From Drosophila pseudoobscura (taxonomy: Eukaryota; Arthropoda; Insecta; Diptera; Drosophilidae): 64,000 nt of DNA. The notes under the pieces were generated by a model. That model was not told where the DNA came from. It searched no databases and worked only from the letters and a program-made list of their open reading frames with translations. The position numbers and the translations under genes were made by a program. Below, piece by piece: positions 48,181 through 60,258 of the stretch (positions are counted from its first letter, which is position 1; each line of letters begins with the position of its first letter). The stretch covers positions 29,202,001-29,266,000 of the forward strand of contig NC_046679.1 of NCBI RefSeq assembly GCF_009870125.1. Reading direction: 5' to 3'.

Positions 48181-48690
48181 GAGGAACAGCCCCATAAACT
48201 ATGATGTTTCTATGAAAGATCATCCCGAAAAACCCCATAAAGTAAAACATTTATTTGCATATTTCCATTAGCAATTCTCCCTCTCTCATATTTTTGTCTA
48301 CTTTATGGCTCTCATCATACCCTCCCTGGTAAGGGTATAAAGCATAAGAAGCGAAAACTGCGAGGGGAGGAGAAATATTAAACTTTTATGCACAAAAATT
48401 TTTAAGTGTATGTCCGGCGGGAAAAATTGTTACTGTTAATTTATAAATAAGGCAGCAGCGGCAGCGGCAGTGGCAGTGGCGGCCGGAGAGTTGTTATTGT
48501 GGGCTTCTGATGGAATGTTGAGCCCCTTTTTTGCCCACCCCCCCCCCCCCCCGCGTGTCCCCTGGCCAACATTCAGGGCTATTTGTTTTCACTTCAATTT
48601 ATTTGCTTTCTTGCGCACATTTTCACTCCTTAGACCTTGTTTCCCCACTCAATGCCTTTCCGTTTACCCTTCTCCACACTCCACTCCACA

Positions 48691-48722
<32 letters not shown>

Positions 48723-50280
48723 AGTCTTGTGGGCAACCCCTTTCCTTGTGGCCTTTTCTTTTGTCGCTTATTAAGGGGTGGGGGTTGGGGGGCGGAGGGT
48801 TTCCCGGATCGTCTTGCAACTTGATTCAATTAAGTTGCCTGATTATTTTAGCCAGCAAAAACAACAACAACAAAAAGGAGCAAGAAAATATCCACCTTTT
48901 TTGTCGGTTTCTTTCTTTTTTGTTCTTTTCTTTCGGTTAGCAATTTTAATTTTTTAATAAAAGGCATGTGTAAGGCTCTACAAGTGGTCCCCACACCCCA
49001 CACCCCCTCCCCCATAGCCCTGCCGCTATTTTGCGGTTACTTTGGGGGCTTCCGCCCACTGAAAGTCAACCACTGATCCTTCGGGTTTAAGAACAACAAA
49101 AAAAGGTCAAGCAGCGGCCACCCTTTGGGTTCACCTTTCAACGGAAATCCTGCTAGTGAACTCTTCTTTAAAAAAAAATGGTCAAACAACAAAAGAAATG
49201 AGCAAAGAGCAGGCCAAAAGATGCAGGAAAATTATCAAATCTTTTCCACAGTGAAAGTACCTTTTGTTCTCGATTCTGGGGCACAGCAACAGCTGTGCCA
49301 CACTTCAAATGCAATTTAGTTGCAACAAGCAGGAACACCTGTATGTGTGTGTGTGTGTATGTGTGTGTGTGGAACAATTTGCTCTCTCCCATAAGTAAAA
49401 ATCATTTTTCATTTGTTTTCATTTCCGTTTTTATGAAGCATTTTCCTGATTTCTGCATAGCAGACTATCCGCCCATCTATCTATCTCTTTCTTCCAACCC
49501 TTTGGCCATCTCTTTCGCACTCTTGTGTGTAACTTTTGGACATTGGAGAAAAATGTTAAGTGACAGGCAGTGGAGGAGAAGAAGTTTTGGCGGAATACCT
49601 GAAAATCGTTCGTCCAGGAGTCCCCCTTCGGACTCTCTCCATCTCTCTCTCTCCCTCACACACACGGGCTCCAAAGAATGCCAGTCAACGTTGACAATTG
49701 ACTTTTATTGCTGTTGACAGGGCAGGGAAAAAAACCCAGCAAAGAAGAAAAGCAAAAGGGAAATCAGTGGAGAAAAACTGTATAGAAACTTGGGTTAGGA
49801 ACATTGTCAACTCTTTTTTTTGCAGTTATTACGTTTTGCTTAACATTTCAACTGCAAATTACACTGCCATTGTCTAGAGTTCAGCTTCAGCTCCAGCTCC
49901 AGCTCCAGCTTCCAGAGTGGAGTTTTCTTTGCAGTTTTCCCACTCTCTCGTCTTCTTCTTTTTTCGACAAGTTTTTGACATATTTTTTTTTTCCTTGCCA
50001 GACTTCGAAGCTCTCTTCCGGTTAGGTGCGGGTGGGGGCGGGGGCGGGGGGAGGTGGTGCAATTGCATAAGCACAATTTCCGGTTGGAGCTAGCTCCTCT
50101 AAGCAGCAGAATATCTGCAGCAAAACTACAGAAGTTTGCGCACTCCTCTCTGGGAAATGAATATATAATATGCGAACATTTATGGACAAACTAAATGTTG
50201 ATTTTGTTTTAAAGTGACGGAAAATCTTTGTTAAACTTCGAAGATGGGCAGGGGCTCTGCAGGGTACTTATACGGAACGG
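48181..50280. other. Gene-less stretch
   Basis: No gene is seen. There is a 15-C run at about 48538-48552, a CT run at 48691-48721, GT runs at 49342-49370, CAGCTC repeats at 49887-49911, and a G-rich GGTGGGGGCGGGGGCGGGG tract at about 50030-50050. An ACCCT...AGGGT short inverted pair lies near 48319-48338. Confidence 0.5.
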
Positions 50281-51045
50281 AAAACTTAAGAGAGATTGTG
50301 GAAATGTTTATTTAAAAAAAATATATGTACATATGTGCATACATATATATAAAAAATATTAACATTTATATTTATATTAAAATCAATCAATCATACTAAA
50401 TTTGTATCAAATTTAAATAAAAAAAAATAAATTTAAATACAAAAAAAAAACATTTTTTTGTATATATTTAAGTTCAAATTTATAATAAAATAAAAGGAAA
50501 GGAGAGATTGTAGCAAATTTATTTTTTAAAAATAAAAAAATAAATAAATAAGAATAAAATAAAAAGAAAATGTAATAAAATAAAAATAAAATAATAATAC
50601 AATAAAAATAAATAACAATACAAAAAATTCGAAGAGTAAAAAAATTTATAAGAATATTCACATTAAAATGTATCTTAAAATAAATCAATCATGATATATA
50701 TAAAAAATGTTTGATGTCATTTAAATAAAAAAAAGTAAAAATAAATAATTAATTAAAATAAAAAAAAATAAAAAAAATTAATCACAAAAAAAAATAAAAA
50801 TAAATAATCACACAAAAAATGGTTTTAATATTTAAAATATTATGTGTAAATTGTATGAATAATTGATTGAAAAAATAAAAAAAGACTCGATTATTAACAA
50901 AAATAAATAATATAAAAAAAATAATTTTTTTGTTATTAAATTTAAAAATTTAAATAAATAAATAATAATTAAATCAAAATAATTAATTAAATTAATTAAA
51001 AAGTAAATATTTAATGTGAAAATCAAAAACACTTAAAATATATCA
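50281..51045. repeat. AT-rich island, A-biased on the plus strand
   Basis: Nearly all A/T, with AAATAAAATAAAAA runs. The long minus-strand frames at 50413-50688 and 50832-51032 encode Phe/Ile/Leu low complexity and are not genes. Confidence 0.72.
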
Positions 51046-53160
51046 GTAAATGGAAAAACTATCGAGTGTTGACAATAATTCCAAAGAAATGTTAATTATG
51101 TGCGTGTGCTGCACTTTTCACACTCTCAAGGTGGAAGCCACACAATGGAGTGGAGCCCAGACCTTCCTCATGGTGGGTGGGGGGTTCAGAGTTCAACGGA
51201 GTTTTTCCTGTTTCCGTTTTGCTTTTTCCATTGCGTTGCGTTGCGTCAAGTTCGTATTGTAATCCATCCGGGGAATAATTATTGTGTACATATTATTAAA
51301 GGGAGGAGCACAGCGGCGGAGCAGAAAGGACAAAGAAGGAAGCAGAAAGAAGAGCGTAGAAGGAGGAGGCAAACCGAAAGTAAATGGAGGGACTTCGAAT
51401 GAATGGATGAGTGGAGTGGAATGGTCGATAAATTCTCGCTGCGTTTTTAAACAACAAAAAAAGTAAGAGGAACGAAGGATTGGCTTTGAAATTGGAGATC
51501 TGAAGTGGGTTTTAAGGCAGGGATATTTCCTGATTTATTTAGCCGTGAGAGTGCCTGTCCCTCCAAAATGAGTTAATTTTACAGAAATTAATGAGAAAAT
51601 CCCTCAAGTCCAAAAGTTAAAGCTTTAAGGACTGTCATCCAGTGTGTCTAGAAACTATTATGCACTCATGGACTCATTAACCAATGCTGGGGCTATAAAA
51701 CAGGGCTCAAAACTTTATCCGTGCCGCACACAGAGGGGGAGAGGTGGAGAGGGGGAGGGAGATTAAGCTGCCACTAAATTGACTCGTTCTGGGGCATAAT
51801 TTATGCATTAAAAACATTGCATGCCACGTTTTGAGGCTGCTGCAAATTAAATCTAATTATGTGAGCCCCCCCCCCCCCAAAAACAACACACACAAAAAAG
51901 TGGGTCTGGAGCTACTACCGGCTTTTCTTTTTGCCAAACTGACCCGCACAAATGCGTCTATTGACTGAAACAATGCGACGGACAAAGGCGAACGCAGTAA
52001 CTGAAACCCCAGACTGGGGACCCCGGAGAGTGGAGCCAGGAGCTGCTGCTGGACCAGGCCCAGGACCCGGGCCCAGGTGCACTAGTCGGCCCGTAATGGA
52101 GAACGTCATCGTCATTGAGCGACGACGACGGGCGCACCGCGCGCGTAGTAAGTGAGAAACAAAAGAGCTTAGGGAAAATATATATAAAGGAAAACACAGA
52201 ATGAAAACCACGATTTGGCCAGACGAAGAGGTGGGTACACTAGGAGTTCCAATCTCTATAGAAAGCAGCAATCAGCACTTTCGGATGAGCGGTTTATTAT
52301 AGATTTATTCGTACTCGAAGGCGAGACGACAAAAACGAAGCGAATATGATTGCTGGGTGTCTTTCCATTGGTCTATGTGGCTTTCAATCGACTTTCAGCT
52401 GCTATTACAAACACCTTTCCCTAATCATAGTACCCTTTCCAAAAACAGGGTATATATGTATATACTCTCCATTGCAAAATGTGCAAGCCCTGAGCTCGAC
52501 TCCAAGCCTTGCGCCTGAATTGAGCTCATGAATGGTTGGCCCACAAGAGGGGGGGGAGGGTCTCCACAGTAGAAGAAAGAGAGGCCCTAGTGGGTGGCTG
52601 TGCAGGAGTAGGAGAAGTGCTGAAACAGGGCTAAAGAGCGGTCAACTTATGGCTTAGACGCACGGCAAAAATCCATATTTCTATATACATATATATGTAC
52701 GATACGTATATGCCATAGAACAGGGGACACAGGGCACTGAAACGGAGATGGAGAAATGGGGACTGCAGAAGGGGGTGGGCAGGGGTACTGCAACAGGGAG
52801 CACGGGGGAGCACTGCAAACGGCAGCAGGGGACTGGCACTGGGAGCTTGGGAACCTCCCAGCGACTGGTGTCCCAGGGGCCGGGGAGGGCGGTGTCCCTG
52901 GTTACTTATGCTTCAATGGACACCGCGCTGAAACTCCCCGCCGCCGACCCGTTATATGTGCCGCAATTGCGGTAAAATATGTTTGCACAAAAGGAAAGGA
53001 AATCGCCAAAGCCACGTGTGCAGGAAATAGAGAATTTGTCTGCTTGGCGCTTGGCTAGAAACAAAAGACCCGGAACGGGTCCTGTCCCCGGCCGCCCCGA
53101 TGCCCAAAGGATGTTCCAGGAAACCAATTCGAGAAGCGGTTCATAGGTTAAGCCTTTTGT
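51046..53160. other. Gene-less stretch with one weak exon-like segment
   Basis: No gene is recognised. At about 51945-52148 the plus strand holds an open GC-rich segment ending at a strong donor-like GTAAGTG (52149-52155). The same segment is also open on the minus strand. Its translation (Pro-Gly repeats, then an Arg-rich end) matches nothing I know. A 12-C run lies near 51868-51878 and a G run near 52550. Confidence 0.4.
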
Positions 53161-53810
53161 TGAAGGCAAAAAACTACAAAATATGGACTAAACTGAGAGC
53201 ATATTTTTAGTTTATTTTTTAATTTTAGGGAATTTCTGGTAATTTTTTGGAACATATTTTTTATTTATTATATTCTGTGAAGACTGTCCTTGAGGTGGAA
53301 AAATTGTGCTTCATGGAATTTTAATCAAAAAAATAGTTAATTTGTTAATAAAAAAGAGATATTTTTAAAATGTTTACATTAACATTTTTAGCCAAAATTT
53401 ATTGGCTATTAAACAGAGATTCGCAAAAAAAATATGTAAAATACATGCAAAAAAAATAATAATAATGTATACAAAAATTATTTAAAAAAAAAAATTGTTG
53501 AAAAAACTTAATAAATAATAATAATTTATTGAGTAACCTTTCATCGAAAAAATACATTAAAATAAATAATGAATAAATACGAAATTAAACAAAAGTATTA
53601 TAAATTAAATTTTCATATAATAAATATAAAATAAAAGAATAAATAAATAATACAATAAGAATTACGTATCCTTCTCATACATCCTTAAAATCTGAATTAA
53701 AATAAATTTAAAAAAAGAATAAAAAAAATATAATGTAAATATAAATATAAATATAGTAAATACAAAATAAAAGTATAATTAAATAATAAAATACAAAATA
53801 CATTTCCCTG
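53161..53810. repeat. AT-rich island
   Basis: A/T low-complexity sequence with AATAATAATAATTTATT and AATATAAATATAAATATA segments. No gene. Confidence 0.68.
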
Positions 53811-54740
53811 TCAGGCTTCTTTAAAATCTCATATATTAGTGCTTTTCCCCCCACCCAAAAAATTAAAGAGTTTCCCAAAGAAATGCGTTCCAGGAACGCT
53901 CTCTGCAAAATGTGATGCCCAAAATGCATTCTTATTTTTTTGTCGTTTGGGGTATTATTGCAATATTGCTGCCAGTGCGCCAAAAACTATGCTATACTTT
54001 TGTTAGATGCCAAACTATGGCGGCACTTCCGTTCGCCACACTGCCACTCGGTGTCGTCTCCTGTATCCTGCTCCTTCCTCTTAGTCGTCGTCGTCGTCGT
54101 CGTCGTCGTCTGGCTCTATGCTTTTGCTCCTGCTCCTGGACTGGACTTTTGGGAATATTATTGAAAAGTTTTACCGCAAGCTGTGCTGAGGCCGAGAGAG
54201 GCAGAGAGCCAACGAGCCGTCCCAGAACACCAAAAACAACGAACGTATTGTTTCCACTCTCCGCACACACAAAAAAACTGCTGGGGAATAATAAAAAAAA
54301 GGAGGAGGAGGAGCAGGAGGAGAAGGAGGATAAGGCAGAGAAGGAAGAAGAAAGCGAGCGAACGAGGATTAAAAATTTTTGCCAGAGTCCAAAAAGTTTC
54401 AGTTTTGTTGCAACTTTTTTGGCCGCCACCGACACCACAGCAACGGCAGTGGCAGTGGCAGTAGCAGTGGCACCCGGCAGCCACACCTACTATTTCTAGT
54501 ACTTCTTTTACTCCTTTATTCCTACTCCTACTCCTTTTTCTACTGCTACCCACTCCCCTATCTATGGCTCTTCTACATATGGCCATAGCCCACCCACACT
54601 GCTCTCCCTCCATCTCCCTCTCGCTCTCTCGCTCTGCGGGCAGTGCATAAATTTTCACAGCAATTTTCGGGGCATTCGCCAGTGCTTAATCAGACAACAA
54701 GTCACTAAAGAGGCGCATAAGGAGGCAGCAGGCGAAAATT
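53811..54740. other. Gene-less stretch with a GTC trinucleotide run
   Basis: A (GTC) run of nine units lies at 54084-54110. GGAGGAGGAGCAGGAGG lies near 54302-54330 and GGCAGTGGCAGTGGCAGT near 54445-54470. Long frames on both strands (54.0-54.65 kb) come from these repeats. Confidence 0.5.
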
Positions 54741-55610
54741 GGGACATATTTAGTGCGAAATCTAGGAAATATCTTAGGGAAATATTTTAGGGAAGATATT
54801 TCGATTGGAGGGAAATACATAGATAATACAATAAAATAAATACACTAGATAAAAAAATAGATAAATTTAAATTCAGATTTTAAAATATTTAATGATATAA
54901 AAGTATTACAATAAATAAATAATAAAAAATATATAAATACATGCATATATAAAAAAAAATAATAATAATAATATTTAATATATAAATATATCTATATAAA
55001 ATAAATAAATATATAGTGTCTATATATTTTGTTGGTAGATATATCGATTTGGCGCAAAGGATTGCTAGACATTTTCATGGCATTATCCCATAAATTATTT
55101 ATTTAATTTTATTATTATATATGTAATTAATTTGTAGTTTTTGGCAATTGCGAAATACCTCAAAATTCATGTTTAAAATCGTATTATTCAGTCAGAAAAA
55201 CAATCAATGGCTCAAAAATGTTGAAAACTTTGAAAGAATCCAGTGGAATAAATAAATAAAATAATAATAAATAATCAAAAGCCATGATTAATACAAAACT
55301 CTGTTCCAAAAAACAGTCCAATCGGTCTTTTTGCCCCTAATAATGGTAGTTCCTCTCACATTTCTAGTAATTTGTGGGACCAAAAAGAGTCCTGTATCTA
55401 CATTAGGGAGTAAAAAATACACTTAATGCCCAAGACATGTCCTAAAACTAATAATTCGAATATTATACAGTATAATAGAATTTTAGGAAATAAATAAAAA
55501 AAACAAGAAAATATCTAGAAAGAGTTTGAAAGTTGTATTGAAGTTTCTATTGGGTTCTATCTATTCTATTGGAATGAAAATATATAAATCCTATTTTAAA
55601 GTAAATTTTG
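54741..55610. repeat. AT-rich island
   Basis: A/T-rich sequence with AATAAATAATAAAAAATATA and AATAATAATAATATT runs. It grades into more mixed sequence after about 55050. No gene. Confidence 0.6.
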
Positions 55611-56702
55611 GTGTTGATTTTAATCGACTTCCAAAAGACTTTTGGCCAAGTTTACGGCAAACGATTTCGATTTCCCCTCATAGATTATATAGTGTTTTCC
55701 AATCAGGTTCGGCAATCCCTGACGCTTATGTCCTGCAAGTAATAGCCAGGTGCTTGGATGCTTACACTTTTTTTTCCTACACGTAATTCGTATTTTCTGT
55801 GCCGCTGGCGCCGGCAATAAGTTCTCCATTATTTATGGGAAAAGTTCTATTGAGGAGCTGCTCTAAAGCAATAATTTAAGCGAAAAGCGAATCCGATACC
55901 CAACTAGAGCTCAAGGCCGGCCATGCCATGGCGTGGGTGAAACGCAAATATATTTAAGCTAATTGCATTTTTTTTTCAGCTCTCTCTTTGAGAGATACAC
56001 AAGATGACCAATCGAATATTCCGATGGCAAATGACAGCGCACTAAATGTGTGTTTTTGGAGATGAAATTTGCACAACCTTGACATTTTCGACCACCCCCC
56101 CTCGAGTACAGCCCCCGGAGCAGAACAAGCAACAAATCCATCAATTATACAGAATCATAATCAACGTTCGACAACTAGAACTGGAACACTCCTCGGCAAG
56201 GCAAGTGGAGGAAAAGTTTTGTGCGGTCCTGGGCCCCAAGTAGTTGCCAATCAATTTTTGGGCCTCTACTGCACAGAGACGGCCATCAACCATTGACCAT
56301 CGGCAGCAGCTTTTGGTTGGGAGGAGGGAGCCATGTGGGGGTGGGGGTGGGGGTGGGGGTGGCCATCGTCAATGGCATTGTGGCAAACAGGCACGTCGAT
56401 TTCAATTGAATGTGGTGTGTGCGGCGGCCAACTACCGTTTGGTGCCATGTCCGTTTGTCCATTGTCCGTGTCCCATTGTTCAGGGGGAGGGGGGGAGAGA
56501 CAGGTCCTGCACTTGCACTTCCACTTCCACCTCATCCTCAGCTTCAGCCTCAGCCTGAGCACAGTATATCGTCGTCCATTATGACACGCTGCCAGCGCTG
56601 GCAAACACAATCACAGGATGCAGAGGGACGGGGCAGAGACGGTACGTCCTTTGCCTCTGCTTCACTTGCAGCAGTTGACACTTTTGTAGCCCCTGCACTG
56701 GT

Positions 56703-56739
<37 letters not shown>

Positions 56740-57000
56740 ACACACACAAAGTGAACGACGCGTTGTCCTTCTGTTTGTCACTTGCCCAGTTTGCTGCTGC
56801 TAGTCCGTCAGTTGGCCGTTGGCCTATGTGCCCATCGATGGATCCACCAGGTCGGTCTCGGCCTCCGATTCAGTTGCAACATCAATTCCGTTGACATGTC
56901 CCTGTCCCTCTCTCTCTCTCTCACTCTCACTCTCACTCTCTCTCTTTGTGGCAACAAATACTCAGGGCAGTAGGATCTGAGGTTATTCCAATTAATGGCT
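55611..57000. other. Gene-less stretch with a GGGGGT repeat and long CA run
   Basis: Four to five GGGGGT units lie at 56336-56361. A (CA) run of about 17 units lies at 56705-56739, and a CT/CACTCT tract at 56906-56945. No gene is supported. Confidence 0.55.
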
Positions 57001-57664
57001 TAGATTAAGGTTGTAATGGCACTGGAACGTGTTACAACTAAATTTATTTCAATACAATTATTGGGTGTCTGCCTTACACTTTCCCTGGAATTTATTTAGG
57101 GTTAAGTTTTACTAAATAATGGCCTCGATTAGTGGCTTAAAAATCAATTAAAATAAGGGAAGAAATTGTTATTAAATAGGTGGATATTTCTGTCTCTGAT
57201 ATTTGTTTTTATTGAATGATTATATCCATATCGATAATTATTTCTGATTTATTAAAAGAAAAGTATTTTAGATTTATTTTATTTATTTTACCTTCCAAAA
57301 AATGTAATATAAAATATTTGTTAGATGTTATGCTAACTCCCAGAAAGGAAGGGCATAAATATATATTCTTTATATTTCGTATTTCTATAAAAAGAATACA
57401 AACTAATTCTTAGAGTGTACAACTTTATGAGAAAACCATGGAAAAGGTAAATAATTATTGACCGAAAAATTCTGTAATCGAATTTAATTTACTTTCGCTG
57501 TGACAGATCTCTCAGGATAACCCAGTAAAAGTTTTTCAAAGAATCGTAAATATCTTCAGTTACTAATAAAAAAAATTAAATAAATTATTTTCAAAGATTT
57601 CTGAGTAAAAGTTATTAATATGCCGTTCTGTTATTCTTAAAAATGTATGCCTTTACAAAAAAAT
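57001..57664. other. AT-rich gene-less stretch
   Basis: Moderately AT-rich non-coding DNA. A short segment near 57357-57405 (ATATATTCTTTATATTTCG, then TCTATAAAAAGAATACA) recurs at about 60024-60068. The two segments lie on either side of the Tc1-like element. Confidence 0.5.
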
Positions 57665-57877
57665 AAAATTAAAATACAAGCACAAAAACTCCACAGCAAA
57701 GTAAAGTCCCGTTTGGTTATTTGTTGAAATTATTCAATGTGGTCCGCACCCGCAACGCGCTCTATTTTCTGGTCCAATTTCGTTCTCTCGCTCTCAACAA
57801 ATAGCGGAATAGCGTAGCACTTTACTCTCGCTCTCACCAAATACGCTATGGAGTTTTTGTGCTTGCATTTTAATTTT
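57665..57877. mobile_element. 213-bp hairpin element with 33-bp terminal inverted repeats
   Basis: The arms at 57665-57697 and 57845-57877 are inverted copies matching at 31 of 33 positions. Each reads outward-in as AAAATTAAAATRCAAGCACA, then AAAACTCCAYAGC. The 147-bp interior contains TCGCTCTCAACAAATAG and a similar TCGCTCTCACCAAATAC. There is no protein. The size and structure fit a miniature inverted-repeat element or a foldback, but no target duplication was identified. Confidence 0.65.
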
Positions 57878-57879
57878 TG

Positions 57880-58366
57880 CGAGAGGCGCCTGAGAGAGCA
57901 GAGCGGGCGTCATCGTGGGAAAAGCTTGCTGTTGTTGTTGTTGTTGCTGAGAGCGTGAGTCAAAGCTAAGCCGGAGTAAAGCTCATTGCTGTTGCTGAGA
58001 GCACAAGAGAGTAGGAATGGGATGACGTACATATGTATGTATGTATGCAATGCGTTTGCTTTTCAATGCAATGAAGACACGATCGTTCGCGTCCATCGGG
58101 ACGACAGAAAACCACAACAATTCAGGCGCACGGACACCCAGCCGCTCCCAATTATGGTTGTTGTAATAAATAACAAAAGAGAGCAGCGGATGGAAAGTAA
58201 TTGGGCGAATGCAATGAAGATCAAGACATAAAACAATTTATGACTGAATGTAGGGGATGAAGGAAGAGGTTTCTGACCCATATTTATTCTTTATATTTTA
58301 TTTTATTTATTTATATTTTATATATTTAAATTTACTATTTATTTTTATTTAATATTTATGTATATG
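57880..58366. other. Gene-less stretch left of the Tc1-like element
   Basis: TTG repeats lie at 57931-57947, a GCTGTTGCTGAGAGC segment is repeated near 57946 and 57988, and GTATGTATGTATG lies at 58034-58047. It becomes AT-rich after 58280. No gene. Confidence 0.5.
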
Positions 58367-58368
58367 TA

Positions 58369-59994
58369 CAGTGGCGCCGAAAAAATAGCACCAGTAGGGA
58401 CGACCGTCTTTATTCCTTCAAAATAAGACCACTGTCAAACATTTGCTGGACTTTACTGCAATATAATGTAGCTTTATATGTCTCCTCTCTGAGAGAAGTG
58501 TGCTTACACTCTCAATTCTAACGGCTCTTATAACTTTAGGCAATTTTGCGAAAGAGGAGCGAAATGGAGCACCAACAAAAATAGCACCAGTAACTGTTTT
58601 ATGTAAAAGCTTCTACTTATCGGAGCTTCTTGATATTTTAAGTTCTTGATTTATTTAAAAATCGGTGGCTTTAGATGATTGTGACAAGAAAGTTACAAAA
58701 TTGAAGTAGTTATGGGTCTTGGAAAGCACTAAAGTGAAGAAAAAAGCGAAAGGATCAAAACTTTCATTTCAGAAGGCAGGACCTATCCTAAGGTGGGGCA
58801 AAGTGTCGGTTCTTCAAAAGAAATGATTAGCAATGCTTTTAAATATGTTTCCAACAAGAAACACGTGGAAGAAAGGCCGAGGTATTCCCATTTCTGGTAA
58901 AACTACTGGTTCGTGAGAGCAAGGAGGACCCATTTAAGTCGGCCACAGAGCTAAAGCAAGGATCTTAAAAAATCGGCAAGTACCAGGAAAGTTAGATCTT
59001 GTTTACAAGAACGTAAAATGGGTACTCGTAGTCCGAGGAAAATTCCACTTCTCACGGGAAGGCATGGGGCAAAAAAAGTTTGGTATGCAAAATAGCACTA
59101 AAGTTGAGCCAAGGAAAATGGATAAACATCCTGTGGTCCGACTAAAGCCAAAAATTATTTTTTGGTGTAAAAGGGTCTTGTTCTTGTGTGAAACGATTAC
59201 CGAATGCAGAGTATAACCCCCAGACTCACATGGAAATTCCTTAGACATAGAAAAGCAAGCAAAATCGTATGGGAATGATTTTCGTACTAAGTAGGTAATC
59301 CAATACATGGCACAACCCCATTATGGATCAACATGTCTATGTCAATATCAAAGAAACAGTGATTCTGCTTTCTGCAGAATACGAAATAGAGTTGTTTTGT
59401 AACTTCCAGCATGAAAATGACCCAAAACGAACTAGAAAGAAAGCTCAAAAGTGGTTCGAGCACAATTCACTTAGTGCAGTAGATTGGCCTGTTCAGTCTC
59501 CAGACTTGAACCCCATTGCTAATGTTTTGGGTCAAGCTAAAAAATATGTTTCTAATGCGGAATCAAAGAACATTAAATATGTTTGGGGTATTCTCCATGG
59601 TTCGTGGATCAATATCCCAAGGGAAAGATGCGAAAATTAGGTGAGCTTTAATGCCAATATGTTGAGCTGTTGTTGTTGCTGACAAAGGCTTTGCAACAAA
59701 ATGCCAACCTTTAAATACAACTAAACTAACATATTTTACTAAAAAATGTGGAAAGTTTCCTTGTATTTTATAGTTTTGATTTCTTTGTAAATTCGTGCTA
59801 TTTTTGTTGGTGCCCAAATTTCTGATAAAATCCTTTCCTTTTCAAATATTTTCATTTGGAGTTTGCGAATTATGCCAGTGCTCTGGGATACGATAAATTA
59901 TACCTTAAAGTTTATTCATTAAAACCATTGCTTGAGCAAAATCCGTCAATATAGACACATTAGTCCACTGGTGCTATTTTTTTCGGCGCAGCTG
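58369..59994 (+). mobile_element. Tc1-like DNA transposon, full length but inactive, IR/DR type
   Basis: The element is 1626 bp and is bounded by TA on both sides (58367-58368 and 59995-59996), the expected Tc1/mariner target duplication. Its ends are inverted: the left reads CAGTGGCGCCGAAAAAATAG followed by CACCAGT, and the right reads the reverse complement with minor changes. An inner copy, GCACCAACAAAAATAGCACC (58569-58588), has an inverted partner at 59795-59813. Each end therefore carries two spaced direct repeats, as in IR/DR elements. The transposase frame is broken. It lies about 340 bp upstream of the aconitase start. I do not assign a family name. Confidence 0.9.
58712..59640 (+). 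pseudogene. Tc1-like transposase, decayed
   Basis: The original frame appears to start at 58712 (ATG GGT CTT GGA AAG). It is disrupted within a few codons and again further on. Recognisable parts are an N-terminal helix-turn-helix region around 58770-58860 and a C-terminal catalytic region in the open frame 59323-59640. The latter carries NDPKRTRKKAQKWFE, VDWPVQSPDLNPI and a Tc1-type end. The second catalytic Asp, in the motif before NDPK, is Glu here (QHENDPK). The last catalytic acidic residue after NPI is Ala (NPIANVLG). With stops and frameshifts as well, it cannot encode active enzyme. Confidence 0.85.
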
Positions 59995-60252
59995 TATATA
60001 TATTTTTTGTTTTGTTTTTTAAATATATATTCTTTATATTTCGCACTTCTCTAAAAAGAACACAAAAATTAACTCCTAATTTTTGTTCCATTAAAATTGC
60101 ATTCAAATTCAAATCTAGTTTGCATTTCCACAACACTTTTACTTCCCCAAAAAAAAAAACATTCAACACAGTTACACATTTCTTTCCAAAAACAAAGTAC
60201 ACCTAGGATTTAGCAGCTGCTTTCCACGAATGATTGAAACTCCCTGAAAATT

Positions 60253-60258
60253 CAGTTA
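60253..60258 (+). promoter_or_regulatory. Candidate initiator of the aconitase gene
   Basis: TCAGTT matches the Drosophila initiator consensus and would give an 83-nt 5' UTR. No TATA box lies at the expected distance. ACA triplets occur about 25-30 nt downstream, as reported for some spermatocyte promoters, but this is weak evidence. Confidence 0.3.

Noticed and set aside
52426..52460. TACCCT...AGGGTA inverted pair followed by TATA
   Set aside because: Short pairs of this type are common in fly non-coding DNA and show no element boundaries here.
53912..54658. Long overlapping frames on both strands (195 and 166 codons)
   Set aside because: They are driven by GTC, GGA and GGCAGT repeats and have no domain.
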